From assembly GCF_011320225.1 (NCBI RefSeq), contig NZ_JAAOEN010000016.1, forward strand, positions 44,847 to 108,846: a stretch of DNA of 64,000 nucleotides. Reading direction: 5' to 3'. This stretch comes from Phytoactinopolyspora limicola (GTDB taxonomy: Bacteria > Actinomycetota > Actinomycetes > Jiangellales > Jiangellaceae). Shown piece after piece: positions 37,888 through 46,300 of the stretch. The notes below the pieces were generated by a model. The model had not been told where the DNA came from. It was given only the letters and a program-made list of their open reading frames with translations, and made no database searches. Every line of letters starts with the position of its first letter. Position 1 is the first letter of the stretch. The translations under genes were made by a program, and so were the position numbers.

Positions 37888-37955
37888 CTCTCCCGGTGAT
37901 CATTGGCTTTTGACTACCGAATTCGGTAGTCAAAAGCCAATGATCACCGGGAGAG
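37888..37955. repeat. Family-1 palindrome, copy 2
   Basis: Perfect 34-bp arms meeting at GAATTC, core TGATCATTGGCTTTTGAC. Located 13 bp after the VWA gene stop and 39 bp before the oxidoreductase start, both on the plus strand. The inner 24 bp of each arm match copy 1, while the outer flank differs (CTCTCCCGG) but is itself paired, as in the other copies. Confidence 0.95.
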
Positions 37956-37994
37956 AGGGCTGATCGTTGTGATCGAGATCGCGTCGGAATCTGG

Positions 37995-39122
37995 ATGAAC
38001 GTCGCGGTGCGTGTAGTTGACGTGGACATGGCAGGCACAGCGTCTCCCCGCGACGTCGACGTCGCCGTGATAGGTGCGGGACAGGCTGGTCTCTCAGCTG
38101 CCCATCACCTGCTCCGCCTGGGACTCGAGGCCGGGCGCGACATCGTGGTCTTCGACTCCAGCGCAGGTCCCGGTGGGGCGTGGCAAGAACGCTCGCCGAG
38201 TTTGACGATGAACAAGGTCCACGGCATCTTCGATCTGCCCGGGGCTCGCCACTCGGATCGGCCGGACGCCAGCCCCCAACCCGCTGCCGAGGTCGTCGCC
38301 AGTTATTACGGCGAGTACGAGCAGACGTTTGGCATTCCAGTCCTGCGTCCCGTGGTGGTCCGTGCGGTCCGCTCCGGCGTCGCGGATCGGCTGGTCGTCG
38401 AGACGGACCAGGGAACGTGGGCGGCACGTGCCGTGGTCAACGCCACTGGCACGTGGACGCATCCGTACTGGCCTTACTACCCCGGTGCGGCCGACTTCGC
38501 CGGTCGTCAGCTCCACTATGCGGGTTATCGGGGACCTGCGGAGTTTGTTGGTCAGCGCGTCGTTGTGGTCGGTGGTGGTCACTCGGCCACTCACGTGTTG
38601 TCCGAGATCGCCGACGTCGCGGCGTCGACGACCTGGGTGACCCGTCGTCCACCGGACTTCCAGCGGGCAGAGTTCACCGACGACTACGGCCGCCAGGTGA
38701 TCGCAGCGGTGGACGCACGGGTCCGCGCCGGCCTGCCGCCCCGCAGCGTGGTCAGCGTGACCGGACTCGGATACACCCCGGTGGTGCAGGAGGCGTTGGC
38801 CAAGGGTGTGCTGGAGCGGGAGCCTATGTTCGACCGCATCGTCGCTGACGGAGTTCGATGGGACGACGGGCGGTTCGTCGGCGCGGACGTGATCGTATGG
38901 GCGACGGGGTTCCGAGCGGCGCTGGCGCACCTGTCCCCGCTCGGGCTGCGCGAACCGGGCGGTGGGATCCGGATGGACGGTACCCGTGTCGTGCGGGAGC
39001 CGAGGCTGCATTTGGTCGGCTATGGCCCGTCGGCGAGCACGGTCGGCGCCAACCGCGCGGGCCGGGCGGCGGCGCTGGAGATCAAGAAACTGCTGGCCAC
39101 GTCGCAGCTAGTGGCTGCCTAG
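37995..39122 (+). CDS. FAD/NADPH-dependent oxidoreductase (flavin monooxygenase-like)
   Basis: 375 residues, two Rossmann motifs: GAGQAG (27-32) for FAD in DVAVIGAGQAGLSAAHHLL, and VVVVGGGHSATHV for NAD(P)H. The segments ATGTWTHPYWPYYPG and VIVWATGFRAALAHL match the flavin monooxygenase/CzcO-like branch of pyridine nucleotide oxidoreductases. No membrane segment. Substrate not inferable. ATG 37995 or ATG 38028 could start it; the second is 18 residues closer to the FAD motif norm. It stands alone between palindrome copy 2 and the sugar-transport operon. Confidence 0.86.
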   Translation: MNVAVRVVDVDMAGTASPRDVDVAVIGAGQAGLSAAHHLLRLGLEAGRDIVVFDSSAGPGGAWQERSPSLTMNKVHGIFDLPGARHSDRPDASPQPAAEVVASYYGEYEQTFGIPVLRPVVVRAVRSGVADRLVVETDQGTWAARAVVNATGTWTHPYWPYYPGAADFAGRQLHYAGYRGPAEFVGQRVVVVGGGHSATHVLSEIADVAASTTWVTRRPPDFQRAEFTDDYGRQVIAAVDARVRAGLPPRSVVSVTGLGYTPVVQEALAKGVLEREPMFDRIVADGVRWDDGRFVGADVIVWATGFRAALAHLSPLGLREPGGGIRMDGTRVVREPRLHLVGYGPSASTVGANRAGRAAALEIKKLLATSQLVAA

Positions 39123-39214
39123 ACTCTGGGTGCGTTCCAACCACGATCCCGGCGACGAGCATCGGGCGCGGAGTCACGGATGGGTTACAGGTGCCATCAG
39201 ACTTCGATAGCTGC

Positions 39215-39261
39215 TTGACAGTTCAGCGTCGTTATAGCTGTCATGGGGTGACAACGTTATC
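39215..39261 (+). promoter_or_regulatory. Promoter region and LacI-type operator of the ABC transporter operon
   Basis: TGACAACGTTATC at 39249-39261 matches the AACGTT-centred palindromes upstream of GH92 (47994-48026) and of the lacI gene (50219-50260). A TTGACA hexamer at 39215-39220 and TATAGC at 39233 are candidate promoter boxes, though their spacing (12 bp) is short. The operator position, 113 bp upstream of the binding-protein start, suits repression. Confidence 0.7.
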
Positions 39262-39373
39262 TCCCTGACCCATGAGACGACGAAAACCCATGCTTACCAG
39301 GCCTACCGTGGCCCGCGGAGAGACTTCCCGTCGAGCGGGGGACCCGGGGGCACGATGATGAGGAGGGAAGCGC

Positions 39374-40648
39374 ATGCGCAAGTCACTGCCCGCCGCGCTG
39401 CTGGCTGTTGGGCTCGTTCTCGCCGCATGCGGCGGTGACGACAGCGACGACGGCTCCACCGGTGAGGGCTCCGGCGGTGAAGGCAACGGCGAGGTCGAAG
39501 TCTTCAGCTGGTGGACCGAAGGAGGCGAGAAAGCCGGTCTGGACGGGCTCGTCGCCGTCTTCGACGAGGAGTGCTCCGACTTCGAGTTCCTCAACGCATC
39601 GATCGCCGGCGGCGCTGGTGCGAACGCCAAGCAGGTCCTGGCCTCGAGGCTGCAAACCGACGATCCACCCGACACCTTCCAAGCTCACGCCGGTGGAGAG
39701 CTACGCGACTACGTCGAGGCCGGCCAACTCGAAGACCTCACCGACCTTTACGACGAGTGGGGCCTGACCGGCAGCATCTCCGACGAACTGCTCGACGCCA
39801 TCACGATGGACGGGCAGATCTACTCCGTACCGGCCAACATCCATCGCGCCAACGTTGTCTGGGTCAACCCCGACGTCCTCGAAGGTGCCGGTCTGTCGAC
39901 CGACGCGCCCGCCACCGTCGACGAGTGGCTGGCCGACATGGAGACGCTGCGCGACGCCGGAGTCCAGGCTCCCCTAGCGGTCGCCGTCGACTGGACTCAG
40001 ACCATGCTGCTGGAGGCGGTCCTGCTCGCCGAACTCGGACCAGACGCCTTCAACGGCCTGTGGGACGGCTCGACCGATTGGTCCGCGGCCGAGGTCACAG
40101 CGGCGTTGGAGAAGTACGGCCAGGTTATGTCTTACACGAACGACGACCGCGCCAGCCTCGACTGGCCGGACGCCGTGAACAAGGTGACCGGCGGTGAAGC
40201 AGCGTACAACCTCATGGGCGACTGGGCCGCCGGCAAACTCGACGCCGACGGACTCACCCCGGAGGACGACTACCTATGGTGGCCCGCACCGGGCACCGAT
40301 GGTGTGTTCCAGTGGCTCGCGGACGCGTTCGTGCTGCCGGTTGGTGCGCCGAACCGCGCCGGGACGGAATGTTGGCTCGACGTCGTCGGCAGCTACGACG
40401 GTCAGCGTGAGTTCAACACCAAGAAGGGATCCATCCCGGCTCGCACCGACACCGATCCCAGCGACTACGGCCCGTACCTGCAGTCCGCGTTGGAGGACTG
40501 GTCGACCGATTCGCTCGCGTTGTCCCTGGCCCATGGCTCGGCTGCGCCCGTGGGCTGGATCGACGCGGTGAACAGCGCGGTCGGGCAGTTCAGCGCCGGT
40601 GGTGACGTCGCCCAGCTCCAACAACAGTTGGCCGCGGCCGCCCAGTAG
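39374..40648 (+). CDS. ABC sugar transporter, solute-binding lipoprotein
   Basis: 424-residue extracellular sugar-binding lipoprotein. Lipobox GLVLAAC with lipidated Cys19, then a Gly/Ser/Asp linker. The mature part is a family 1 carbohydrate-binding protein (EVEVFSWWTEGGEKAGLDGL, ASRLQTDDPPDTFQAHAG, GDWAAGKLDADG) related to glucose/mannose-type binding proteins. AGGAGGGAAGCGC precedes ATG 39374. First gene of a transporter operon with two permeases; an operator matching the local LacI regulon lies upstream. A palindrome separates it from the permease genes, which could let it be made in excess. The likely ligand is mannose or a mannoside, by context only. Confidence 0.92.
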   Translation: MRKSLPAALLAVGLVLAACGGDDSDDGSTGEGSGGEGNGEVEVFSWWTEGGEKAGLDGLVAVFDEECSDFEFLNASIAGGAGANAKQVLASRLQTDDPPDTFQAHAGGELRDYVEAGQLEDLTDLYDEWGLTGSISDELLDAITMDGQIYSVPANIHRANVVWVNPDVLEGAGLSTDAPATVDEWLADMETLRDAGVQAPLAVAVDWTQTMLLEAVLLAELGPDAFNGLWDGSTDWSAAEVTAALEKYGQVMSYTNDDRASLDWPDAVNKVTGGEAAYNLMGDWAAGKLDADGLTPEDDYLWWPAPGTDGVFQWLADAFVLPVGAPNRAGTECWLDVVGSYDGQREFNTKKGSIPARTDTDPSDYGPYLQSALEDWSTDSLALSLAHGSAAPVGWIDAVNSAVGQFSAGGDVAQLQQQLAAAAQ

Positions 40649-40654
40649 TCCCCA

Positions 40655-40740
40655 CCCTCCCCGTCGTCCCCATGATCATTGGCTTCTGGCTACCGGATCC
40701 GGTAGCCAGAAGCCAATGATCATGGGAACGACGGGGAGGG
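40655..40740. repeat. Family-1 palindrome, copy 3, inside the ABC operon
   Basis: 86-bp inverted repeat, 43 bp per arm with one mismatch, meeting at GGATCC; core TGATCATTGGCTTCTGGC. Compensatory changes keep pairing relative to copy 1 (T to C matched by A to G twice). It starts 6 bp after the binding-protein stop and ends 67 bp before the first permease, a position typical of stability hairpins or attenuators in binding-protein operons. Confidence 0.95.
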
Positions 40741-40807
40741 GTTCCGCCCACGCTGGCGTCCGCGGTGCTGTCCTCCGCCGCGACCCACCAGACCATGAGG
40801 CTGACGG

Positions 40808-41695
40808 ATGAAATACCGGATCAAGACCTGGGGACCAGGGCTGCTCCTGCTCTCCCCGTCGATCGTGCTCATCGGGATCTTCGTCTACGGCATGATCGGC
40901 GCCACCGTGAACGTGTCGCTGACCGACCGGCACAGCGCACAACCGGCCGAGAACTATGTCGGTGTCGACAACTACACCGACCTCGCCAGCGACGACAGAT
41001 TCATCCACTCGTTGCAAAACCTGCTGATCCTCACGGTGGTGTTCGTCGTCGGCACTCTGGTGATGGGTGTCCTGTGGGCGTTCCTGCTGGAAAAAGGGGT
41101 CACGGCCGAGGGGTTCTTCCGCTCCACCTACCTGTTTCCGATGGCGGTATCGTTCGTTGCTTCCGGTGTGGTCTGGCGGTGGTTGCTCAACAGCGCCGAG
41201 GGAGAGAACGCCGGTGGGCTGAACGCCCTGTTCGGCATGATCGGCCTCGACTTCCTTCAGAACCCGTGGTGGTCACACCCGGACTGGGGAATGGCGGCGA
41301 TGGCGTTGCCCGCCATCTGGCAGTTGTCCGGGTACGTGATGGCGTTGTTCCTCGCCGGGTTCCGCGGTGTCCCGAACGAACTGCGCGAGGCGGCCCGGAT
41401 GGACGGCGCCAGCGAGTTCAAGCTGTATCGGCACGTCATCTTCCCGCAGCTGTCGCCCGTGGCGCTGTCCGCGCTGATCATCATCGGGCATATGTCGATG
41501 AAGATGTTCGACCTGATCATGGCGGTGTCCGGGGCCCAATACCTCACCGAGGTGCCCGCGGTTTACATGTGGCAGACCCTCCTGGCCAACGACTACGCGA
41601 AGGCCGCGGCGATCGCCGTCGTGTTGTTGGTGGTCGTGGCGGTGCTCGTCGTGCCCTACCTGATCAGCAACGCGAGAGCGGAGCGCCAGCGATGA
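40808..41695 (+). CDS. ABC sugar transporter permease (MalF-like)
   Basis: 295-residue inner-membrane permease with six predicted helices. The EAA loop that docks the ATPase is ELREAARMDGASEFKLYRHV. The N terminus (WGPGLLLLSPSIVLIGIFVYG) is the first helix. No ATP-binding gene follows, so a shared multitask ATPase (MsiK type), known in actinobacteria, probably energises it. ATG 40808 follows GAGGCTGACGG. It overlaps the second permease gene by 4 bp (ATGA). Confidence 0.93.
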   Translation: MKYRIKTWGPGLLLLSPSIVLIGIFVYGMIGATVNVSLTDRHSAQPAENYVGVDNYTDLASDDRFIHSLQNLLILTVVFVVGTLVMGVLWAFLLEKGVTAEGFFRSTYLFPMAVSFVASGVVWRWLLNSAEGENAGGLNALFGMIGLDFLQNPWWSHPDWGMAAMALPAIWQLSGYVMALFLAGFRGVPNELREAARMDGASEFKLYRHVIFPQLSPVALSALIIIGHMSMKMFDLIMAVSGAQYLTEVPAVYMWQTLLANDYAKAAAIAVVLLVVVAVLVVPYLISNARAERQR

Positions 41696-42579
41696 CCGTC
41701 GAGACTCCTGCCCGGCCGGTGGCCGGGGCCACGCCACCGCCTCGTCGCCGGGTCGATGCCCGGGCCGGCACCGCCCGCACCGTGCGGTACGCACTGCTGA
41801 TCTTCTTCGTGATCGTGGTGCTGATCCCGGTCTACGTGTTGTTCGTGACCAGCTTCAAGCCGGCCTCCGAGGTCGGCATCCGAGGTGCCTGGGCGCTGCC
41901 GCAAGACTGGACCTTTGATGCCTGGCGCAACGCATGGGAGGCACTCAGCCCGTCGTTGTGGCGTTCGTTCGCGATCGCTATCCCGGCGTCGATCGTCGCG
42001 GCCGTCCTGGGATCGCTGAACGGGTTCGTGCTGTCCAGGTGGCGTTTCCCTGGTGCGGACCTGGTATTCATGTTGTTCCTGTTCGGCATGTTCATCCCGT
42101 ACCAGGCGGTGATGATCCCGCTGCGTCAGCTGACCGGTGACATCGGGTTGCCTAGCGGTGTGCCGACACTGATCGTGGTGCACATCGTCTACGGCATTCC
42201 GATCTGCACGCTGATCTTCCGGGGGTTCTACTCCACGACCATCCCGAACGAGCTGATCGAAGCCGGCAAGGTCGACGGCTCGGGCATGCTGCGGACCTAT
42301 CGGTCGCTGATTCTTCCGCTATCCGCACCAGCCTTCGTCGTGACGCTGATCTGGCAGTTCACGTCGGTGTGGAACGACTTCCTGTTCGCCATCTTCCTGT
42401 CCAACACCCGCAACGGACCGGTGACGATCGCGTTGAACGCGCTGGCCGGCGGGCAGCTGACGGACTACTCGTCGAGTATGGCCGGAGCGCTCATCGCGTC
42501 GTTCCCGACGTTGGTGGTGTACATCCTGCTGGGCCGGTGGTTCATCGGGGGGCTGATGGCCGGTTCGCTGAAGAGTTGA
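41692..42579 (+). CDS. ABC sugar transporter permease (MalG-like)
   Basis: 295-residue permease, partner of the preceding gene, translationally coupled by ATGA. A 28-residue cytosolic N terminus rich in Pro/Arg, then six helices starting RYALLIFFVIVVLIPVYVLF. EAA loop: PNELIEAGKVDGSGMLRTYRSLILP. C-terminal helix GRWFIGGLMAGSLKS. Last gene of the importer; it probably takes up the sugar released by the GH92 mannosidase encoded on the opposite strand. Confidence 0.93.
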   Translation: MTVETPARPVAGATPPPRRRVDARAGTARTVRYALLIFFVIVVLIPVYVLFVTSFKPASEVGIRGAWALPQDWTFDAWRNAWEALSPSLWRSFAIAIPASIVAAVLGSLNGFVLSRWRFPGADLVFMLFLFGMFIPYQAVMIPLRQLTGDIGLPSGVPTLIVVHIVYGIPICTLIFRGFYSTTIPNELIEAGKVDGSGMLRTYRSLILPLSAPAFVVTLIWQFTSVWNDFLFAIFLSNTRNGPVTIALNALAGGQLTDYSSSMAGALIASFPTLVVYILLGRWFIGGLMAGSLKS

Positions 42580-42660
42580 GCTCTCTCCCCAAATACCGGG
42601 GGTGGCTGCGGGACCGTACACTCCGCTCGGAGGTACGAGTCAGCGAGTGGAGGATGGGCG

Positions 42661-42873
42661 ATGACCGACGACGCACCGCACCCGACGGAGTTTCCACCCA
42701 GCATCGGCAAGGTGGCCCGTCGTGAGCTGGCCATACACGGCTACACCCGATACGAGCAGCTCACCGAGGTCACGTCGGCCGAACTGCTGAAGATCCACGG
42801 GGTGGGTCCGAAGGCCGTGCGCATCCTCGGGGACGAGCTGAGCGCGCGGGGTCTCGGCTTCGCCGCACCGTGA
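42661..42873 (+). CDS. Small helix-hairpin-helix DNA-binding-like protein
   Basis: 70 residues. One domain with tandem helix-hairpin-helix-like turns: PSIGKVARRELAIHGYTRYEQL and LLKIHGVGPKAVRIL, where HGVGPKA is a classic HhH hairpin. Related small proteins are annotated as putative DNA-binding or ligase-like HhH proteins with no proven role. ATG 42661 follows GTGGAGGATGGGCG. It lies 81 bp after the permease gene; co-transcription with the importer is possible but a functional tie is not evident. Confidence 0.82.
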   Translation: MTDDAPHPTEFPPSIGKVARRELAIHGYTRYEQLTEVTSAELLKIHGVGPKAVRILGDELSARGLGFAAP

Positions 42874-42944
42874 GCACCGCGTCGCCGTGCCCTGTTTGGT
42901 GTCGGCGTGCATGGTGGCGATAGCCATCCGTGGTGCTGGCTGCC

Positions 42945-43052
42945 GCAAGCTTCCTTACGGCACGCTGCCGTGTGCAGTAAGCCTCCTTGTTGTTGCCCTG
43001 GCGACAGTAAGCGTCCTTATGTCCGGGGCGGAGGCCGCAGTAGGCCTCCTGG
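42945..43052. repeat. Four degenerate direct repeats with core AAGCSTCCTT
   Basis: Cores start at 42947 (AAGCTTCCTT), 42979 (AAGCCTCCTT), 43009 (AAGCGTCCTT) and 43042 (AGGCCTCCTG), 30-33 bp apart. The last three are preceded by CAGT or similar. The array opens a 446-bp gene-free region that also holds hairpin families 2 and 3. A CRISPR is excluded by the poor conservation and the lack of uniform spacers. Confidence 0.7.
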
Positions 43053-43110
43053 CTGTCGCCTGAGCGGCCACACGCTTACCTCGCGGTGCGGACTGTGCCG
43101 CGCTGTCCCG

Positions 43111-43182
43111 GACTTCGCGACCGCCAGATGGGGTTAAGCGCCGGATTCGGGCTTTAATGCCATCTGGCGGTAGCGAAGTGCG
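43111..43182. repeat. Family-2 hairpin, copy C (solitary)
   Basis: Inverted repeat with arms around ACCGCCAGATGG and CCATCTGGCGGTAGCG, two or three mismatches, about 20-bp loop containing GGATTCGG. Same family as the two copies that bracket the AbiEi/DUF559-like gene at 20-21 kb, but here without a gene beside it. Lies between array repeats and the family-3 element, past the end of the GH92 gene. Confidence 0.9.
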
Positions 43183-43196
43183 CGAGGAACGCGTGG

Positions 43197-43306
43197 TGGC
43201 GACGATCAGATGCTGCACCGCGCGCCGACCAGGGCTGTCGCCACGCCGTGTGCATCTGATCGTCGCCATAAAAAAGATCAGGTGACTTAACGGAGATCAG
43301 GTGACA
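43197..43306. repeat. Family-3 GATCAGGTG element, locus a
   Basis: A 16-bp perfect inverted repeat (43197-43212 with 43253-43268, TGGCGACGATCAGATG) followed by AAAAA and two direct GATCAGGTGA sites at 43276 and 43295. The 54-bp module 43253-43306 recurs at 60079-60132. Read on the minus strand, it follows the stop codon of GH92 by 13 bp and gives a TTTTT run followed by a hairpin. Confidence 0.85.
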
Positions 43307-43319
43307 TACCGGGGTGGGG

Positions 43320-46300
43320 TTAGGTGGCGTCGAGGTCGAGGATGACGCGGGCGATCCACCCGCCCCATCCGTTCTCGGGCTGGCTGTCGCCGACCCACAC
43401 GTAGAGCTCGTCGCCGTCGGGATCCAGTTCGTCCAGGGGAATTTCGTAGTTTCGACGGTTGCCCTGGTCGCGCACGTCGTCCGTCTCAACCAGGACGTCG
43501 GTCCAGGTATCACCGTCGGTGGAGGCGCGGACGTGGAACTGGTTGGCCAGCTCCATGGTCAGCGCGACCGCTCCGACGCCGTGACGGGCGGGGAACCGGT
43601 AGACCACGTAGGTGTCGTTGTCCATGAACCGGCCGAAGCCGTCATGGGCCTCGAAGCTGCGCTGCGAGCCGCCGTCCTCGTGGATCCACGGCGATTCGGC
43701 CGCGGTGAACGGGGAGAACTCGATGACGTCGCCGACGACGTGTACGTCGCCCACCGCCGTTGTCGAGCCGAGGTTGGACGACGCCGTGACCTCGATCGGG
43801 TAGGCGCCCGGGTCGGCGGCGTCGCCGATGGTCACCTCCAGGTCCACCGTCTGCGACTCGCCGCTGGCCAGCCTGCCGAAGAACGCCGTCTCCGGGGCGA
43901 CGGCCCATCCGTCCGGCACGTCGGCGATGATCTCACCGCGCATCGGCCGGTTGCCGTCGTTGGTGACAGTCACTTCGAGTTCCACCGTGTCGCCCGGCCA
44001 GCCGGTGGCGGACGTGACGTCGGCGGAGATCGGGCTCTCCAGCACCTTGTTGGACGTCAGCAGCTCGACCTCGGCCAGGCTGGTCGCCGTACCTTCGTCG
44101 GTGAACTCGATCCGGAAGTGTGAGTAGTTGTGCGGGCGGTCCAGCTTGAACGGCCGGGTCTGCTGCCGCCACGGGAACTCCTCGTTGTCCCGTTCGTCGA
44201 CGACGGTCCACGATTCGCCGTCGTTGGAACCGAGCAGCACCCAGCTGCGTGGGTCCTCGTCACCGTCGCCGGCCGCCGAGGTCAGCGTGTAGAAACGGAT
44301 GAGCTGTTTGCGGCCGTCCCGGAACGTGTACTGTACCCACCGCTCGTCGCCCGTCAGTGTCGCCGACGTGCCCGACGAGTTGTCGAACAAGGCGGCGGCG
44401 TCCGCGTCTCCGCTGGCCGTGGCCTGCCCTCGGTCCTTGCCGGTGGCGTCCTGCAACGGGCGCGGCACGTCGTCGTCATCGGTGATCGACGGCGGCGCCG
44501 CGTCCGTGCCAGTAGCCCACGACGACGGCTCCGGACCCATATCGAAGTCGAGCACCGCACCCTCGGCCAGTACGTCATGCGAGATGTAGGCCGCATCATG
44601 TGGCTGACCGTTGACCCGCAGGCCCTGGACGTAGACATTGTCTTCGCTGTTGTTGGGCGCGTTGACGACGAGCTCCCGGCCGTCACCCAGGTCCACCGTC
44701 GCCTTGGTGAACAGCGGCGAGCCGATGACGTAGTTCTCGCTGCCCACCTGCAACGGGTACAGGCCCAGGGCGGCGAACAGGTACCACGCCGACACCTCAC
44801 CGTTGTCCTCGTCCCCGGCGTAACCCTGCCCGATTTCGCTGCCGACGAAGGCCCGCGACATCACGTTGCGGACGATCTCCTGCGTCTTCGATGGCTGTCC
44901 GGCGTACAGGTACATCCAGGGGATGTGGTGCGATACCTGGTTGCTGAAGCCCCATTGACCGAGCCGGATGTCACGGGCCTCGCGCATCTCATGGATGATC
45001 CCGCCGTAGGAGCCGGGGAACATCGCGGTCTCGGGGGTGGCGAAGAACTCGTCCAGCTTGTCGGCCAGCTGATCGCGGCCGCCATACAGGTTGGCCAGAC
45101 CGCGCCCGTCGTGTGGGACGTGGAAGGCGAAGTTCCACCCGTTGGTTTCGGTGTAGTTGTGGTTGTGGCCCCACTCCAGCGGGTCGAACTCGTCCGGCGA
45201 CGAGCCCCACGCACCGTCGCTCCGGCGCCCCTGGAAGAACTCGATATTCGGGTCGAACATGTGGACGTAGTTGCGGGCCCGTTCGGTGAAGTATTCGTAT
45301 TCCTCCAGGTAGCGGTCCCGGTCGGCGTCGTCGACGTCGGGATGTTCGGCCATCACCTTGGCCTGGTTGGCGATGCCGTAGTCGTTGATGTAACCCTCCA
45401 ACGCCCACGACACACCTTCGGAGACGTCCATCGACGTGTAGCCGTTGAACAGCGACGTCTGTAGGCCTTTGCGCCCGACATTGGTGTTGTTCGGGTTGGA
45501 CCCGGGCGGTGCGACGGTGGCGTTCTTCAGCGCGGCGTCGTAGGTATCCACCGGGTCGATACCGGGCACCCCCTTGACGAACGCGTCAGCGAAGGCGACG
45601 TCCGAGCTGGTGCCCGTCATCAGGTTCGCGTAGCCGGGGGAGGACCACCTGGAGACCCAGCCGCCGTCGCGGTACTGCTGCACGAACCCGTCCACCAGCT
45701 CGCCCGCGTGGTCGGCGGCGAACAGCGAATACGCCGACCACACCGTGCGGTAGGTGTCCCAGAACCCGTTGTTGACGTACACCTTGCCGTCGACGACGTC
45801 GGCGCCGGTTTCGGTCGGCCCGCTCGGCGGGGTGGACGTCGACGACTGCACCGCATGCCGGTATTCGGGTGCGTCAGCGGTGCCGACGTTCTCGTAGGCC
45901 GAGTTCGGGTAGAGGAACATCCGGTATAGGTTCGAGTACAGCGTGGTCAGCTGGTCGTCACTGGCGCCTTCGACCTCGATGATGCCGAGTTTGTCGTCCC
46001 ACAGCTCCTGCGCCCGGTCGACGAGGTCTTCGAACGTGTCGTCGTCGCCGATCTCCAGTTCCAGGTTGTGTTTGGCCTGGTCGATGCTGATCAGCGAGGT
46101 GGCCAGGCGCAGGGTGACCGTCTTGTCGTTGCTCGTATCGAACCGGGTATGTCCGAAGACGTCGCCGCGAGTACCGCCGGGCTTCTCGGCGGCGACGACG
46201 GCCTGGTCGAACTCCCCATACACGTACATCCGGGTGGCGCCGTTGGACAGCCCACTGCGGACGTCGGAATAGCCGGTGACGACGCCGTTGTCCGGGTCGA

